Position numbers and translations under genes: made by a program. The notes beneath the pieces were generated by a model. It saw only the letters and a list, made by a program, of their open reading frames with translations, did no database searches and had not been told where the DNA came from. From an uncultured Armatimonadota bacterium (GTDB taxonomy: Bacteria > Armatimonadota > Fimbriimonadia > Fimbriimonadales > Fimbriimonadaceae): a stretch of 64,000 nucleotides of DNA. The stretch covers positions 1-64,000 of the forward strand of contig CAIYLG010000016.1 in NCBI GenBank assembly GCA_903927025.1, in the 5' to 3' direction. This document shows positions 33,408 to 41,209 of the stretch, piece by piece; positions within the stretch are counted from its first letter, which is position 1; every line of letters starts with the position of its first letter.

Positions 33408-33555
33408 GGTCTCTCAAAGGTCTCTCAATTGGTGGAGAAAACCAGGTACTCAGAGAGACGCCTGTAGACTCAAAATTGTGCGGTTGTACCCGCAATTTCC
33501 TCCATGGGGTGGAAGAGGTCGCACGTTCGAATCGTGTCGCCCCGACCAGATTTTT
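33408..33555 (+). repeat. Right attachment region (attR) of the island
   Basis: Order: GGTCTCTCAA pairs at 33408 and 33419, CTGTAGACTCAAAAT (33462), TTGTGCGG/CCGCAA hairpin, then the exact 55-bp copy of the tRNA-Pro 3' end at 33501-33555. The same order, degraded, is seen at 29164 and 36756. It marks the right border of the island and the old tRNA-distal sequence begins after it. Confidence 0.9.
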
Positions 33556-33599
33556 TTCTTGCCAATTCCCCGTTCCTGATTCGAGACTAAGGGGTCTGG

Positions 33600-33803
33600 A
33601 TGAACTACTTCGTCGAAGTTGAGCATGAAACCGATGGGCGCTGGATGGCCGAAGTGCCAGAGCTACCAGGCGTGTTAGCCTACGCCGCGACGTCCGATGA
33701 AGCCGTAGTCAAAGCAGAGACTCTTGCCCTGCGTGTTATGGCCGATCGCCTGGAGCAAGGCGAAGTCAAAGCGCAAACCATCCATCTGGCTGTCACCGCA
33801 TGA
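33600..33803 (+). CDS. HicB-family antitoxin-like protein
   Basis: A 67-residue protein, MNYFVEVEHETDGRWMAEVPELPGVLAYAATSDEA, the short HicB fold (partial RNase H-like sheet) with the conserved ExPxLPG block. It lacks a C-terminal DNA-binding extension. Its stop overlaps the start of a broken hicA by ATGA. A diverged copy lies at 36988-37191. It may remain expressed, but its toxin partner is defective. Confidence 0.85.
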   Translation: MNYFVEVEHETDGRWMAEVPELPGVLAYAATSDEAVVKAETLALRVMADRLEQGEVKAQTIHLAVTA

Positions 33804-34020
33804 ACGATTGGGCATCGGCCAAAGCGAAGCAAGTTCTAGGTGCGTTGCTTCGGGATTGATGGACCATAAAGCGTCAAACCGGTTCGCAACGCACCCTGTC
33901 CAAACCTGGTTATCCTGACTTCGTATTCGCGTTTCACGACGGATTTAGAGATTGGACCTCGAATGCTTGCCCGAATTGTTAAGAATACGGGTCCATCTCC
34001 AAGGGATGTGTACGGTGTAT
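33800..34020 (+). pseudogene. Broken hicA toxin gene
   Basis: From the ATG at 33800 the reading is MNDWASAKAKQVLGALLRD, stop, then WTIKRQTGSQRTLSKPGYPDFVFAFH, then a frameshift into IGPRMLARI-like sequence, followed by AKNTG-like residues. GSHRTL-like and PHP/FAFH positions match HicA, the small dsRBD-like mRNA interferase. An in-frame stop and an indel disrupt it. The second copy at 37188 keeps the C-terminal frame but has lost the N-terminal half. Confidence 0.75.
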
Positions 34021-34436
34021 TTGTGTCAGGAGGCTTGTGCGCCGTAACCCTCGGTAGGCGAAGGAGCTTCGCACGTTTGTAGCGAAGCGACATCTCACCT
34101 TAGACCAATGAACGAAGTGAATCGGGACGAATCGTGTCGCCCCGACCAGGTCTCAGGTATGCGCTTGATTCCCTCGGAACTTGAAAATCATTTGCCCCAA
34201 ACCGCGTCGCGTCTTGGTCATGTGCGCCGTAGCTTTAGCGAAGGAGCAAGCGCCGCCCGCACGGCGGGCATCAACAGGATTTGACTCACATTGCTGATCA
34301 AAGGGTAGGCGACTAACGCTGGAAACGGATCGAACCCGGCCAATGGAGCGAACTTATCGAGGCCACTCAGACCAGCACTATGCGCTTCGTTTACGCTCTT
34401 TTCCGCACGCAGTGCGTGCTGGTAGGTCGGGAGTGG
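34021..34436. other. Gene-free region with a third partial tRNA-Pro copy
   Basis: No gene is seen. A 22-bp exact match to the tRNA-Pro 3' end (CGAATCGTGTCGCCCCGACCAG) lies at 34128-34149. Two imperfect copies of a GTGCGCCGTA...GCGAAGGAGC segment lie near 34036 and 34222. These look like debris from repeated insertion at the same tRNA. Confidence 0.6.
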
Positions 34437-34580
34437 CTATACTCGCCGGCCCTTCAGAAGTCGGATGATCAAAACGACCACTGCGATGACCAAGAGGATG
34501 TGGATCAGACTGCCCGCGATGTGAAAGGCAAAGCCACCAAGCCACATGATGACGAGAACGACGATGATGAGTTCAAGCAT
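34437..34580 (-). CDS. 47-residue Lmo0937-type membrane protein
   Basis: On the minus strand the frame from ATG 34580 reads MLELIIVVLVIMWLGGFAFH, then IAGSLIHILLVIAVVVLIIR and a basic LLKGRRV end. Two hydrophobic segments with the MWLGG turn are the hallmark of the Lmo0937 family of small membrane proteins, frequent near stress and metal genes. Function is unknown. Confidence 0.8.
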   Translation of the reverse strand: MLELIIVVLVIMWLGGFAFHIAGSLIHILLVIAVVVLIIRLLKGRRV

Positions 34581-34737
34581 ATGGGTGCTCCATCCCGATG
34601 AGACGCCCACCTTCGCAAGAGTGTTCCCTTATCATGTCTAGTACTTGGACGCGACTGGCAGGCGGAACCAAATTGACGATAGTTGAGTCGAACGACGAGC
34701 ACCGAAGCCCGGATTTAAGCTCTCCTCCCTTAGGTAA

Positions 34738-35331
34738 ATGACATCCCCCACAACCTCCAGTCCACACGCCGCCGTCGAACAGAACGTCGATGCCATCGTT
34801 GCCTTAGCCCTGGCCGAGGAGCAGTCCGTCACGCGCCATCAGAGAGCCATTGAGAAGATGGTCTCTGTGCTCGCCTTGCCGGCATTTCTCTTCTGTATGC
34901 TTGGGCTGACCGTGGCCTGGGTTGGCCTCAACGTCGGCTTGGGCGCATTGGGGAAGGTGCCGCTCGACCCGCCACCTTTTGGCTGGCTCCAATCCGGGAT
35001 CAGCGTGGTCGCCCTCGTGATCACTTCCGTCGTCGTGATCACCCAACACCGTCAAGGCAAACTCGCCGCTCGGAATGCCCAGTTAGACCTTCACGTGAAC
35101 CTCCTCGTCGACCAAAAAGTAACCAAAATCATCCAATTGCTCGAAGAGCTGCGAACAGACTCTCCGCATCTTAAAGACCGAAAAGACGAGGTCGCGGAAG
35201 AGCTTCAGATCGCCCACGATCCGGCCCTCGTCGTTTCCCGACTTGCCGAAAAGCTGACGGACATGATGGTTGGCGATCTGTCACAAGCCGGGCCGTCGTC
35301 CGAGAATGAATCGATTGCGAGAACCCAGTGA
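34738..35331 (+). CDS. DUF1003-like membrane protein
   Basis: A 197-residue protein with two spans (about 45-70 and 84-102, FLFCMLGLTVAWVGLNVG and SGISVVALVITSVVVITQ), then RQGKLAARNAQLDLHVNLLVDQKVTKIIQLLEEL, the conserved C-terminal helix of DUF1003 proteins. Role unknown. It precedes the AI-2E family permease by 58 bp on the same strand. Confidence 0.8.
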   Translation: MTSPTTSSPHAAVEQNVDAIVALALAEEQSVTRHQRAIEKMVSVLALPAFLFCMLGLTVAWVGLNVGLGALGKVPLDPPPFGWLQSGISVVALVITSVVVITQHRQGKLAARNAQLDLHVNLLVDQKVTKIIQLLEELRTDSPHLKDRKDEVAEELQIAHDPALVVSRLAEKLTDMMVGDLSQAGPSSENESIARTQ

Positions 35332-35389
35332 CCGCGAAGTGGAGAGACTCGATCCTCATGGAAACTAGCCGCCCAAGGCGGGAAATGAT

Positions 35390-36700
35390 ATGAGCCTTCT
35401 CAACCACGAACTTCGATTCCCGCAGGCAAGCAAGATCGTTGCAGCCAAGGCAATCAGCGTCCTTATTCTGATCTACTTCGCATACGTGGGAAGAGAGATG
35501 TGGCTGCCGCTTGGCCTTGCCTTCCTCCTTGCTTTGGTTCTGGACCCGATCGTCGATCGGATGGAACTAAGAGGATGGAACCGGACTCGGGCCTCCGCGT
35601 TTATCTTTGGCAGTTTTCTCCTCATTACCGCAGGCTCGTTGGTGCTCGCCTATCCCCGCATCATGGCCCAAGCAGGGACCTTGCAAAGGGGATTCGAGAA
35701 ATACTTTCCCGATCCTTCGCATGCCGGCCTGCTGCGTTCATTCCGTGGCATGGGACTCCCTCCAGCGCTTGCGAACGGATCGGTCGCAACGGTAGAGGGA
35801 GCTCGGAATACCATTCAGCACTCCTCACACTGGCTTGGGGACTACGGGATCGCCCTGGCCACAAACGCGATCTGGATCGTTATCATCCCCGTCATCGCGT
35901 TCTATACATTGCGGGACTTCCACATGATCTTGGCCAAGGGCCTGCTCCTCGTGCCGCAAGCGCGTCGAGACCTTGTCCAAACCGCGGTTGCCGAAGTCAC
36001 CATCGTCTTCGGCAAATACCTTCGGGGACTAGCCATCGTTTCGGTGCTAAACGGGGTTGCGACGGCGGCGCTCCTCACTGCCATTCGAGTTCCGGGAGCC
36101 CTGATCCTCGGCGTGGTCGCCGGGCTGCTATATAGCGTGCCGTACGTCGGCGCACTTCTGACCCTCGCCCTCACCGCATGCGTGGCCTTCGTCGGGGGTG
36201 GGCCAAATATGCTCTTGCTCGCGGTCGGGCTCAGCACCGTGCTCCACCAGATCATTTTTGATCAGATCATCAGCCCGCGCGTACTCGGCGGCCACGTGGG
36301 CCTTCACCCCATTTTGAGCATCATTGCGCTCCTCTTTGGCAACGTACTTTTGGGAATCATTGGGATGATTCTCGCGGTTCCAATCGCCGCCTGCATCCAA
36401 CTCGCTGTCTTGGCGATTCTCCCCAAACTCTCCCTCGAAATCCCAATTCAATTGCAGATTCCGGAAGCCAAAGAGGAAGTTGCCACAAACCTAACGGAGA
36501 CCAAGAAGGAAAATCCAGATAAGACTGCTTCAGAAGTGATGCGCGCGGCGGTCTCCGCGGCGGTCGAGTTTGTTGACGAAGCCGCGAGTTCATCTATCCC
36601 AGATGCTTTGCTGGCGAAACCGGTGAGCGACGCCAACGTCGATCCGCTAGACTCAATTGCGATCGTTGTCCCGGCGCAAAAGGATCCGGAACAATCGTAA
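35390..36700 (+). CDS. AI-2E family transporter (PerM/TqsA-like)
   Basis: A 436-residue protein with about eight spans. Family marks are LPLGLAFLLALVLDPIVDRMELRGWNRTRAS near the N-terminus, IIPVIAFYTLRDF, GKYLRGLAIVSVLNGVA, and DQIISPRVLGGHVGLHPILSIIALLFG. The last 90 residues are polar and may be a cytoplasmic tail. Members export diverse small molecules or ions; the substrate cannot be told. Confidence 0.9.
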   Translation: MSLLNHELRFPQASKIVAAKAISVLILIYFAYVGREMWLPLGLAFLLALVLDPIVDRMELRGWNRTRASAFIFGSFLLITAGSLVLAYPRIMAQAGTLQRGFEKYFPDPSHAGLLRSFRGMGLPPALANGSVATVEGARNTIQHSSHWLGDYGIALATNAIWIVIIPVIAFYTLRDFHMILAKGLLLVPQARRDLVQTAVAEVTIVFGKYLRGLAIVSVLNGVATAALLTAIRVPGALILGVVAGLLYSVPYVGALLTLALTACVAFVGGGPNMLLLAVGLSTVLHQIIFDQIISPRVLGGHVGLHPILSIIALLFGNVLLGIIGMILAVPIAACIQLAVLAILPKLSLEIPIQLQIPEAKEEVATNLTETKKENPDKTASEVMRAAVSAAVEFVDEAASSSIPDALLAKPVSDANVDPLDSIAIVVPAQKDPEQS

Positions 36701-36755
36701 CTCTCACTCGGAGCGTATCTACCTGCGTAAAGTTCGCGTAACCGGAGAGCCCTGT

Positions 36756-36939
36756 GGTCTCTCAATCGGCATAAGCGCAAGGCGACCTTCAGACACGTCT
36801 GTAGACTCGAAATCCTTGCGGAGAACCTAGTTATATTTCCATGGCGTGGAAGTCGAAGATCCCGCCTAGCAAAGCGAGGGAAATGCAGCCGTAGGCGGAA
36901 TCGGGAAGGTCGCACGTTTAAATCGTGTCGCCTCGACCA
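36756..36939 (+). repeat. Relic attachment site, diverged copy of attR
   Basis: One GGTCTCTCAA (36756-36765), CTGTAGACTCGAAAT (36799-36813), TCCATGGCGTGGAAG at 36838, then a 50-bp insertion with an inverted repeat (CCGCCTA...TAGGCGG), and AGGTCGCACGTTTAAATCGTGTCGCCTCGACCA to 36939. This is the attR order at 33408-33555 with mutations and one insertion. It is followed by a second hicB, just as attR is by the first. Confidence 0.75.
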
Positions 36940-36987
36940 TTAACTCTTTCAAATCCCCCCAAGTTCACTCTGGATTCCAAGGTCGAC

Positions 36988-37191
36988 ATGAATTACTTCG
37001 TCAAAGTTGAGCAAGAAACCGATCGGCGCCGGATCGCCGAGGTGCCTAAGCTCCATCGCGTGCTCGCGAATGGCGCCACCTCAGACGAAGCAAGCATCAA
37101 AGCGGAATCCCTTGCGCCTCGAGTCATGGCAGATCGACTCGAGCAGGGTGAAGCCAAAGCTCAGTCCATCCACCTAACCGTCGCCGCATGA
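36988..37191 (+). CDS. HicB-like protein, diverged duplicate
   Basis: 67 residues, about 73% identical by eye to the 33600 protein. The conserved LPG is now LHR and other core residues are basic, so it is probably decaying. The start is the ATG at 36988, equal in position to the first copy, although the frame is open from 36925. Followed by a broken hicA. Confidence 0.7.
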   Translation: MNYFVKVEQETDRRRIAEVPKLHRVLANGATSDEASIKAESLAPRVMADRLEQGEAKAQSIHLTVAA

Positions 37192-37345
37192 GCGAGTGGC
37201 CATGAGCCAAGCGCCAAACATGATCGCACCGCACTCTATCCAAGCCCGGTTATCCTGACTTCGTTTTTGCATTTCACAAAGGAGAGGAGATTGGACCTCG
37301 AATGCTTGCCGGGATGTCTAAGAATACGGGTCTAGCTCCAAGCGA
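37188..37345 (+). pseudogene. Broken hicA toxin gene, second copy
   Basis: After MSEWP and a stop, the frame recovers SKPGYPDFVFAFHKGEEIGP and RMLAGMSKNTGLAPSETW-like residues in frames that do not join to the start. The C-terminal half is better preserved than in the first copy. The 155 bp up to the fucosidase gene hold only a short open frame (37349-37504, 51 codons) that I do not support as a gene. Confidence 0.65.
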
Positions 37346-37500
37346 GACATGGGGCAACGCTTCTGGAAATTCAACCGCCTGATGCACGAGAAGAAGGGAA
37401 TTGGACCACGCATCATCGAGCTATCGGGGCAAAACAGTGCGACTGGAATGACCAATGGTGGCGAGATCGTGACGAGGAGGCGCTTCGTCGCCGACCAACA

Positions 37501-38994
37501 ATGATAATCTCGAATCTCATGGATCCAACCATCACTCGACGCACCGTACTTCAACTCATGGGCCTCGCGGCGATCTCGCCGAGTTGCCTTGCGGAAGGAG
37601 CCAAGTTGAGCTTAGCGACTCGCAATCCCGTTATGGACCAGGGCATACGGCAGCTCTCGAACCAAGACGTCAGTTGGCTGCTCGACGAAAAGTTCGGCAT
37701 GTTCATTCATTGGGGGCTATACGCCGGGCGCGGACATGGCGAATGGATGATGCACAGCGAGGCGATTTCGCCGGAAAAATACAGACAATTCGCGTTCGAC
37801 AACAACAGCGACGAGTATTTCGCCGCTGACAAATTCGATCCTTCCGCCTGGGCCTCTCTCGCAAAGCAGGCCGGTATGCGATGGATGTGCCTCACCGCCC
37901 GGCATCACGATGGGTTTTGCCTTTTTAACAGTCCCCACCCGAATGCGTTCTCATCGCAGCAATCTCACGGAAGAGACTTCGTCGACGAATACGTGAAGGC
38001 GTGCCGCGCATCGGGCCTGCGCGTTGGCCTCTACTTTTCACCGATCAATTGGCGCTATCCCGGCTACTACGACGTCTCCGGAACGGACTGCAAGCCAAAT
38101 CCATTTGGCTATAAGACGGATCCGTCCCACAAGGAAAACGCCCGGCTCATGAAGGAGGAAAACTACGCCAACGTCCATTGGCTGATGACGAAGTACGGCA
38201 AGATCGACCACGTTTTCTGGGATGGCGGCTGGCTGGGCGAGCAGGGATCGGACGCCGATGCCGCCTACTTCAACGAACCCGGACTGCACATGTCGCCCGA
38301 AAACCAGTGGCAGATCGCCCCCCCGTACGTCGAATACGACGCTCAGCACCGTCCGCTCGGCATCATGGGCGTTACAAGAAGGCATCAACCGAAAGCGGTT
38401 GTGAATCCACGATACGGGTGGGTAGGCGACTATAAGGACGAGGAAGGCGGAGCCGAAGTGAAGGGCCCGATCCGCGACAAAGATCTCTTCCAGAAGTGCA
38501 TGACTACAGCAGGCGCCTGGGGATACGATCGAGGAGCCATCGAGAGCGGTCATGTGATCTCGCCGGAGGCCATCGTCGAGATGCTCGTCAACTGCGTCGT
38601 TCGAGGAATGGTCCTGTTACTGAACGTGGGTCCCGACCGGCACGGCGTGATTCCGGCAGAGGTGGCGAACTCTCTTACTGCCACAGGAAAGTGGCTCTCC
38701 CAGGCTGGGGAAAGTGTCTACAAAACGCGTGGAGGTCCCTGGCAGCCTGAAGACCGCCGGATAGGGTACTGCTCCCACAAGAACAAGGTTTACGTCCACC
38801 TGATGAAGGAGCTGCAAGGCCCAGAGTTCTCGGTGCCCGCAGGCTCCTACCGCCCGATGGCAGCCCGCGACCTGATAAGCGGAACCAAGCTCACATGGGA
38901 AACCTCCGGGGAATGGATCATCTTCAAAGGGATGCCGGCAGGAGCCATGCCAAACCGCGTCGCGGTGATCGAATTCGACCGAAACATGAACTAA
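37501..38994 (+). CDS. Alpha-L-fucosidase, GH29
   Basis: A 497-residue enzyme. A Tat-like signal is seen (TRRTVLQLMGLAAI), with ATG 37519 as an alternative start. FGMFIHWGLYAGRGHGEWMMH, MRWMCLTARHHDGFCLF and GLRVGLYFSPINWRYPGYY are GH29 signatures. KIDHVFWDGGW holds the predicted nucleophile Asp. It would release L-fucose from glycans in the periplasm or outside. Confidence 0.93.
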   Translation: MIISNLMDPTITRRTVLQLMGLAAISPSCLAEGAKLSLATRNPVMDQGIRQLSNQDVSWLLDEKFGMFIHWGLYAGRGHGEWMMHSEAISPEKYRQFAFDNNSDEYFAADKFDPSAWASLAKQAGMRWMCLTARHHDGFCLFNSPHPNAFSSQQSHGRDFVDEYVKACRASGLRVGLYFSPINWRYPGYYDVSGTDCKPNPFGYKTDPSHKENARLMKEENYANVHWLMTKYGKIDHVFWDGGWLGEQGSDADAAYFNEPGLHMSPENQWQIAPPYVEYDAQHRPLGIMGVTRRHQPKAVVNPRYGWVGDYKDEEGGAEVKGPIRDKDLFQKCMTTAGAWGYDRGAIESGHVISPEAIVEMLVNCVVRGMVLLLNVGPDRHGVIPAEVANSLTATGKWLSQAGESVYKTRGGPWQPEDRRIGYCSHKNKVYVHLMKELQGPEFSVPAGSYRPMAARDLISGTKLTWETSGEWIIFKGMPAGAMPNRVAVIEFDRNMN

Positions 38995-39092
38995 AAGGCT
39001 CTTGGCGAAGCGCGCGTCGTCCTAATCACGAGGAAGCTTGAACGACATTCTTTACAAGCCATCGGCACGTTCCGCCTGCCAGCATCGCCGGG

Positions 39093-39821
39093 CTAGTGCC
39101 CTTGGGCCCGGACAAACGCAAATGTCTTGACCACAATTTCCACCTCTTTCCCATCTGTCGGCGGCTTTCCTTCGAACAGCCACAGATTGAAGTGAAGGGG
39201 AATCTTGTTTTGAGTGATGGAGTGCTTGGCATCGGAGGGACGGTGATTCCACTCGTCAATCTTGTTTGTCACTGAGTCGATGGGCTGGTGACCGCCGAGC
39301 ACCCAATAGTGAACTCCCTCAGCAGACCAGGCATACCTCTGAGTGGTGAAGGCCCCGTCAAGAGAGAGATTGAAACCGTGGCTCTCCTTCTTCCCCTGCG
39401 TATCGTTGGGATAAACCGTCCACCAGCTGTTCTTCTCCTTCGCGTTCCCCCATTTGGCATATTCGATGTCGATCTCCTTGGTGCCATCTGGGCCAGCGTA
39501 CGAGAACATCGAGAACACAATGTTGGGATCGAGATGGTCGATTCGTCCTTCGACTTGGCACTGATAAGTTCCAAAGCCCAATGGTGCGCTGGTCCAAATC
39601 TCAGCACAGCTCCACTTGCCGCCTGCGTTCGTGATCTTCAGATGGAGAAAGCCCTTGTCATCCACTCTAACGTTTGACCGATCCCAATCGTTTGGCCCTG
39701 GGCCCTGCGACTTCGCAGCGCGAACGTGCCATTCATAGCCTTGCCATCGAATCATTTCCGGGGTGGCGCTGAGTTGCATCCTGGCCGTCAGTGAGAGAAG
39801 GAGGAGAGAAGAAAATGACAT
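39093..39821 (-). CDS. GH16-type glycoside hydrolase/lectin fold protein
   Basis: A 242-residue protein with a short signal-like N-terminus. The beta-jelly-roll carries KEIDIEYAKWG, matching the GH16 EIDIE catalytic motif, plus GTYQCQVEGRIDHLDPNIVFSMFSYAGPDG. It probably cleaves a beta-glucan, though GH16 includes agarases, carrageenases and others. It lies tail to tail with the fucosidase. Confidence 0.88.
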   Translation of the reverse strand: MSFSSLLLLSLTARMQLSATPEMIRWQGYEWHVRAAKSQGPGPNDWDRSNVRVDDKGFLHLKITNAGGKWSCAEIWTSAPLGFGTYQCQVEGRIDHLDPNIVFSMFSYAGPDGTKEIDIEYAKWGNAKEKNSWWTVYPNDTQGKKESHGFNLSLDGAFTTQRYAWSAEGVHYWVLGGHQPIDSVTNKIDEWNHRPSDAKHSITQNKIPLHFNLWLFEGKPPTDGKEVEIVVKTFAFVRAQGH

Positions 39822-39953
39822 AGGCGATTGGAGTCGATGCTACCTTGCGGCGTCTGGAACAGTATCGCGAAGGATCTCCAACGCTGGCAGCTTGTCGGCC
39901 GGACTGATGAGGCAACGTGCCGAATCAGAACTTTGATCGGTGATCGGTGATCT

Positions 39954-40454
39954 TCAGTCTTCGTTGACCGCGTGGTAGAGATAGAACATGAAGGCGGACA
40001 GAGCTACATTGAGTCCATACAGAATCATCATCACCAAAGCCGCTGCCCCCAGCTTCAGCATTGGGGAGAGCATCATCATTGAAAGCAGTCCGCAGGCGAT
40101 TTGGGCACTGAGGAAGAACACGATCACGCTGCGCAGCACGTCCCATTTGAAGACCAATGCAGTGCCCACTAAGGCGGTGAAGACCCCGGAGCCGACTCCC
40201 AGCATATTGGCCTTGCCGCCGGTAAGCACGCCAGAACTCGCCAGGATTCCAAAGCCACCACTGAGGATGTAGTAACCCGAGATAATGTAATAGGTGACCA
40301 CGAGCCACGTAGGCGGCCCCCAGCTATAGCTCGGCCTGTTGGGAATGTCGGCAGCTCCCTGGACCCGCGCCGCTCGCGAGACGTCCGCACCGCAAAACTG
40401 GCAACGTACAAAGGTGTCGGGCAGCGAGTTGTTACAAGAAGGGCACTTTATCAC
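39954..40454 (-). CDS. Zinc-ribbon membrane protein, unknown
   Basis: The GTG at 40454 is taken as start because it gives VIKCPSCNNSLPDTFVRCQFCGADV, a zinc ribbon (CPSC...CQFC) right at the N-terminus; the product has 166 residues. Four hydrophobic segments follow (about 50-75, 82-103, 107-130, 136-160). I recognise no function. Confidence 0.75.
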   Translation of the reverse strand: MIKCPSCNNSLPDTFVRCQFCGADVSRAARVQGAADIPNRPSYSWGPPTWLVVTYYIISGYYILSGGFGILASSGVLTGGKANMLGVGSGVFTALVGTALVFKWDVLRSVIVFFLSAQIACGLLSMMMLSPMLKLGAAALVMMILYGLNVALSAFMFYLYHAVNED

Positions 40455-40488
40455 GTACCCTAATCTAGTAGAACGGCGGGGTGACGTC

Positions 40489-40524
40489 AAGAGGGGCGAG
40501 CCTGTCAACAGTCTCGCCCCTCTT
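40489..40524. terminator. Strong inverted repeat
   Basis: AAGAGGGGCGAG (40489-40500) and CTCGCCCCTCTT (40513-40524) form a perfect 12-bp stem. It lies 35 bp upstream of the zinc-ribbon gene start, so it may be a leader structure of that gene or a boundary element rather than a terminator. Confidence 0.55.
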
Positions 40525-41209
40525 AGACTTTGCGGTTACTGGACAGCATGGCATTACCTTGTCCGTGGGCGCCCGGGCATTGAGCCCGCATTCAAAAAGA
40601 GGTTTCAACCCCGTTTTAGTAGGTTTCCGCAGATTCAGGAAGGTGATGAACCCCCATGCAAGTTCTGGCGCAGATCTGAATCCCTGTACCGCTCACGTAA
40701 CGAAATCCAGTAGGCTCTGCCACTTCGTGGGGGACCGCAATGCGGCTCTCGGACTTTATTTCGACTTTTCCAGATCCACGGGTAAGCCGCTGGGGCGGCT
40801 TACCCGTGGCTAGTTTGCTGAACCTCTATGAGGTATTTGGGGAAAGTAGCTTAACCATATTTGACAGCCTATCCGTGTTCAGCAAACCAACCCACGGAGG
40901 ACGACGTAAAGACGATTCCGCCCTCCAAGTTCCCGCCATATAAGGGCGGAACAAGGTTCCGATAAGTAAAGAATCAAGATTCCTGGAATCACTTTTTGGC
41001 GGCTAACTTTGCCCCGCTAAACGATTACAATCCTCTCCACATCGCCTAGTGAGATACGAGAACCCCGTGTGCATTGCCTCATGCTCTTTACTGAAGAGCA
41101 TTGGGCGGTTAGGCTCATTCAGGTTCAAATTCTGGGTGAGATCGAGCAGCGTGGCTCTGTTTGCTAGGCGTTAAGGGAGACTCTTTTTCGCAATTGTCTA
41201 AGGAACCAC
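40525..41209. other. 685-bp gene-free region with hairpins
   Basis: No supported gene. It contains a perfect 15-bp stem with a TGGG loop (40776-40790 with 40795-40809) and ATGCTCTT/AAGAGCAT (41081-41101). The region before the porin gene could hold its promoter or an untranslated RNA; I see no known RNA family. Confidence 0.5.

Larger units (their letters stand above)
20043..33500. mobile_element. Genomic island at tRNA-Pro with conjugation-like and dNTPase cargo
   Basis: A 13.5-kb segment lies between exact 55-bp direct repeats of the tRNA-Pro 3' end. It begins with an integrase N-terminal domain, is visibly richer in A+T than its flanks, and carries an E1/E2/JAB/MBL operon and a dGTPase/HD operon. 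Paired GGTCTCTCAA repeats at 20093, 29164, 29361 and 33408 suggest two tandem elements, about 20.04-29.27 kb and 29.27-33.5 kb. Since the integrase lacks its catalytic domain, the island should not move by itself. Confidence 0.9.

Noticed and set aside
20093-33428. GGTCTCTCAA repeats as a CRISPR array
   Set aside because: 10-bp units in isolated pairs kilobases apart, no spacers, no cas genes.
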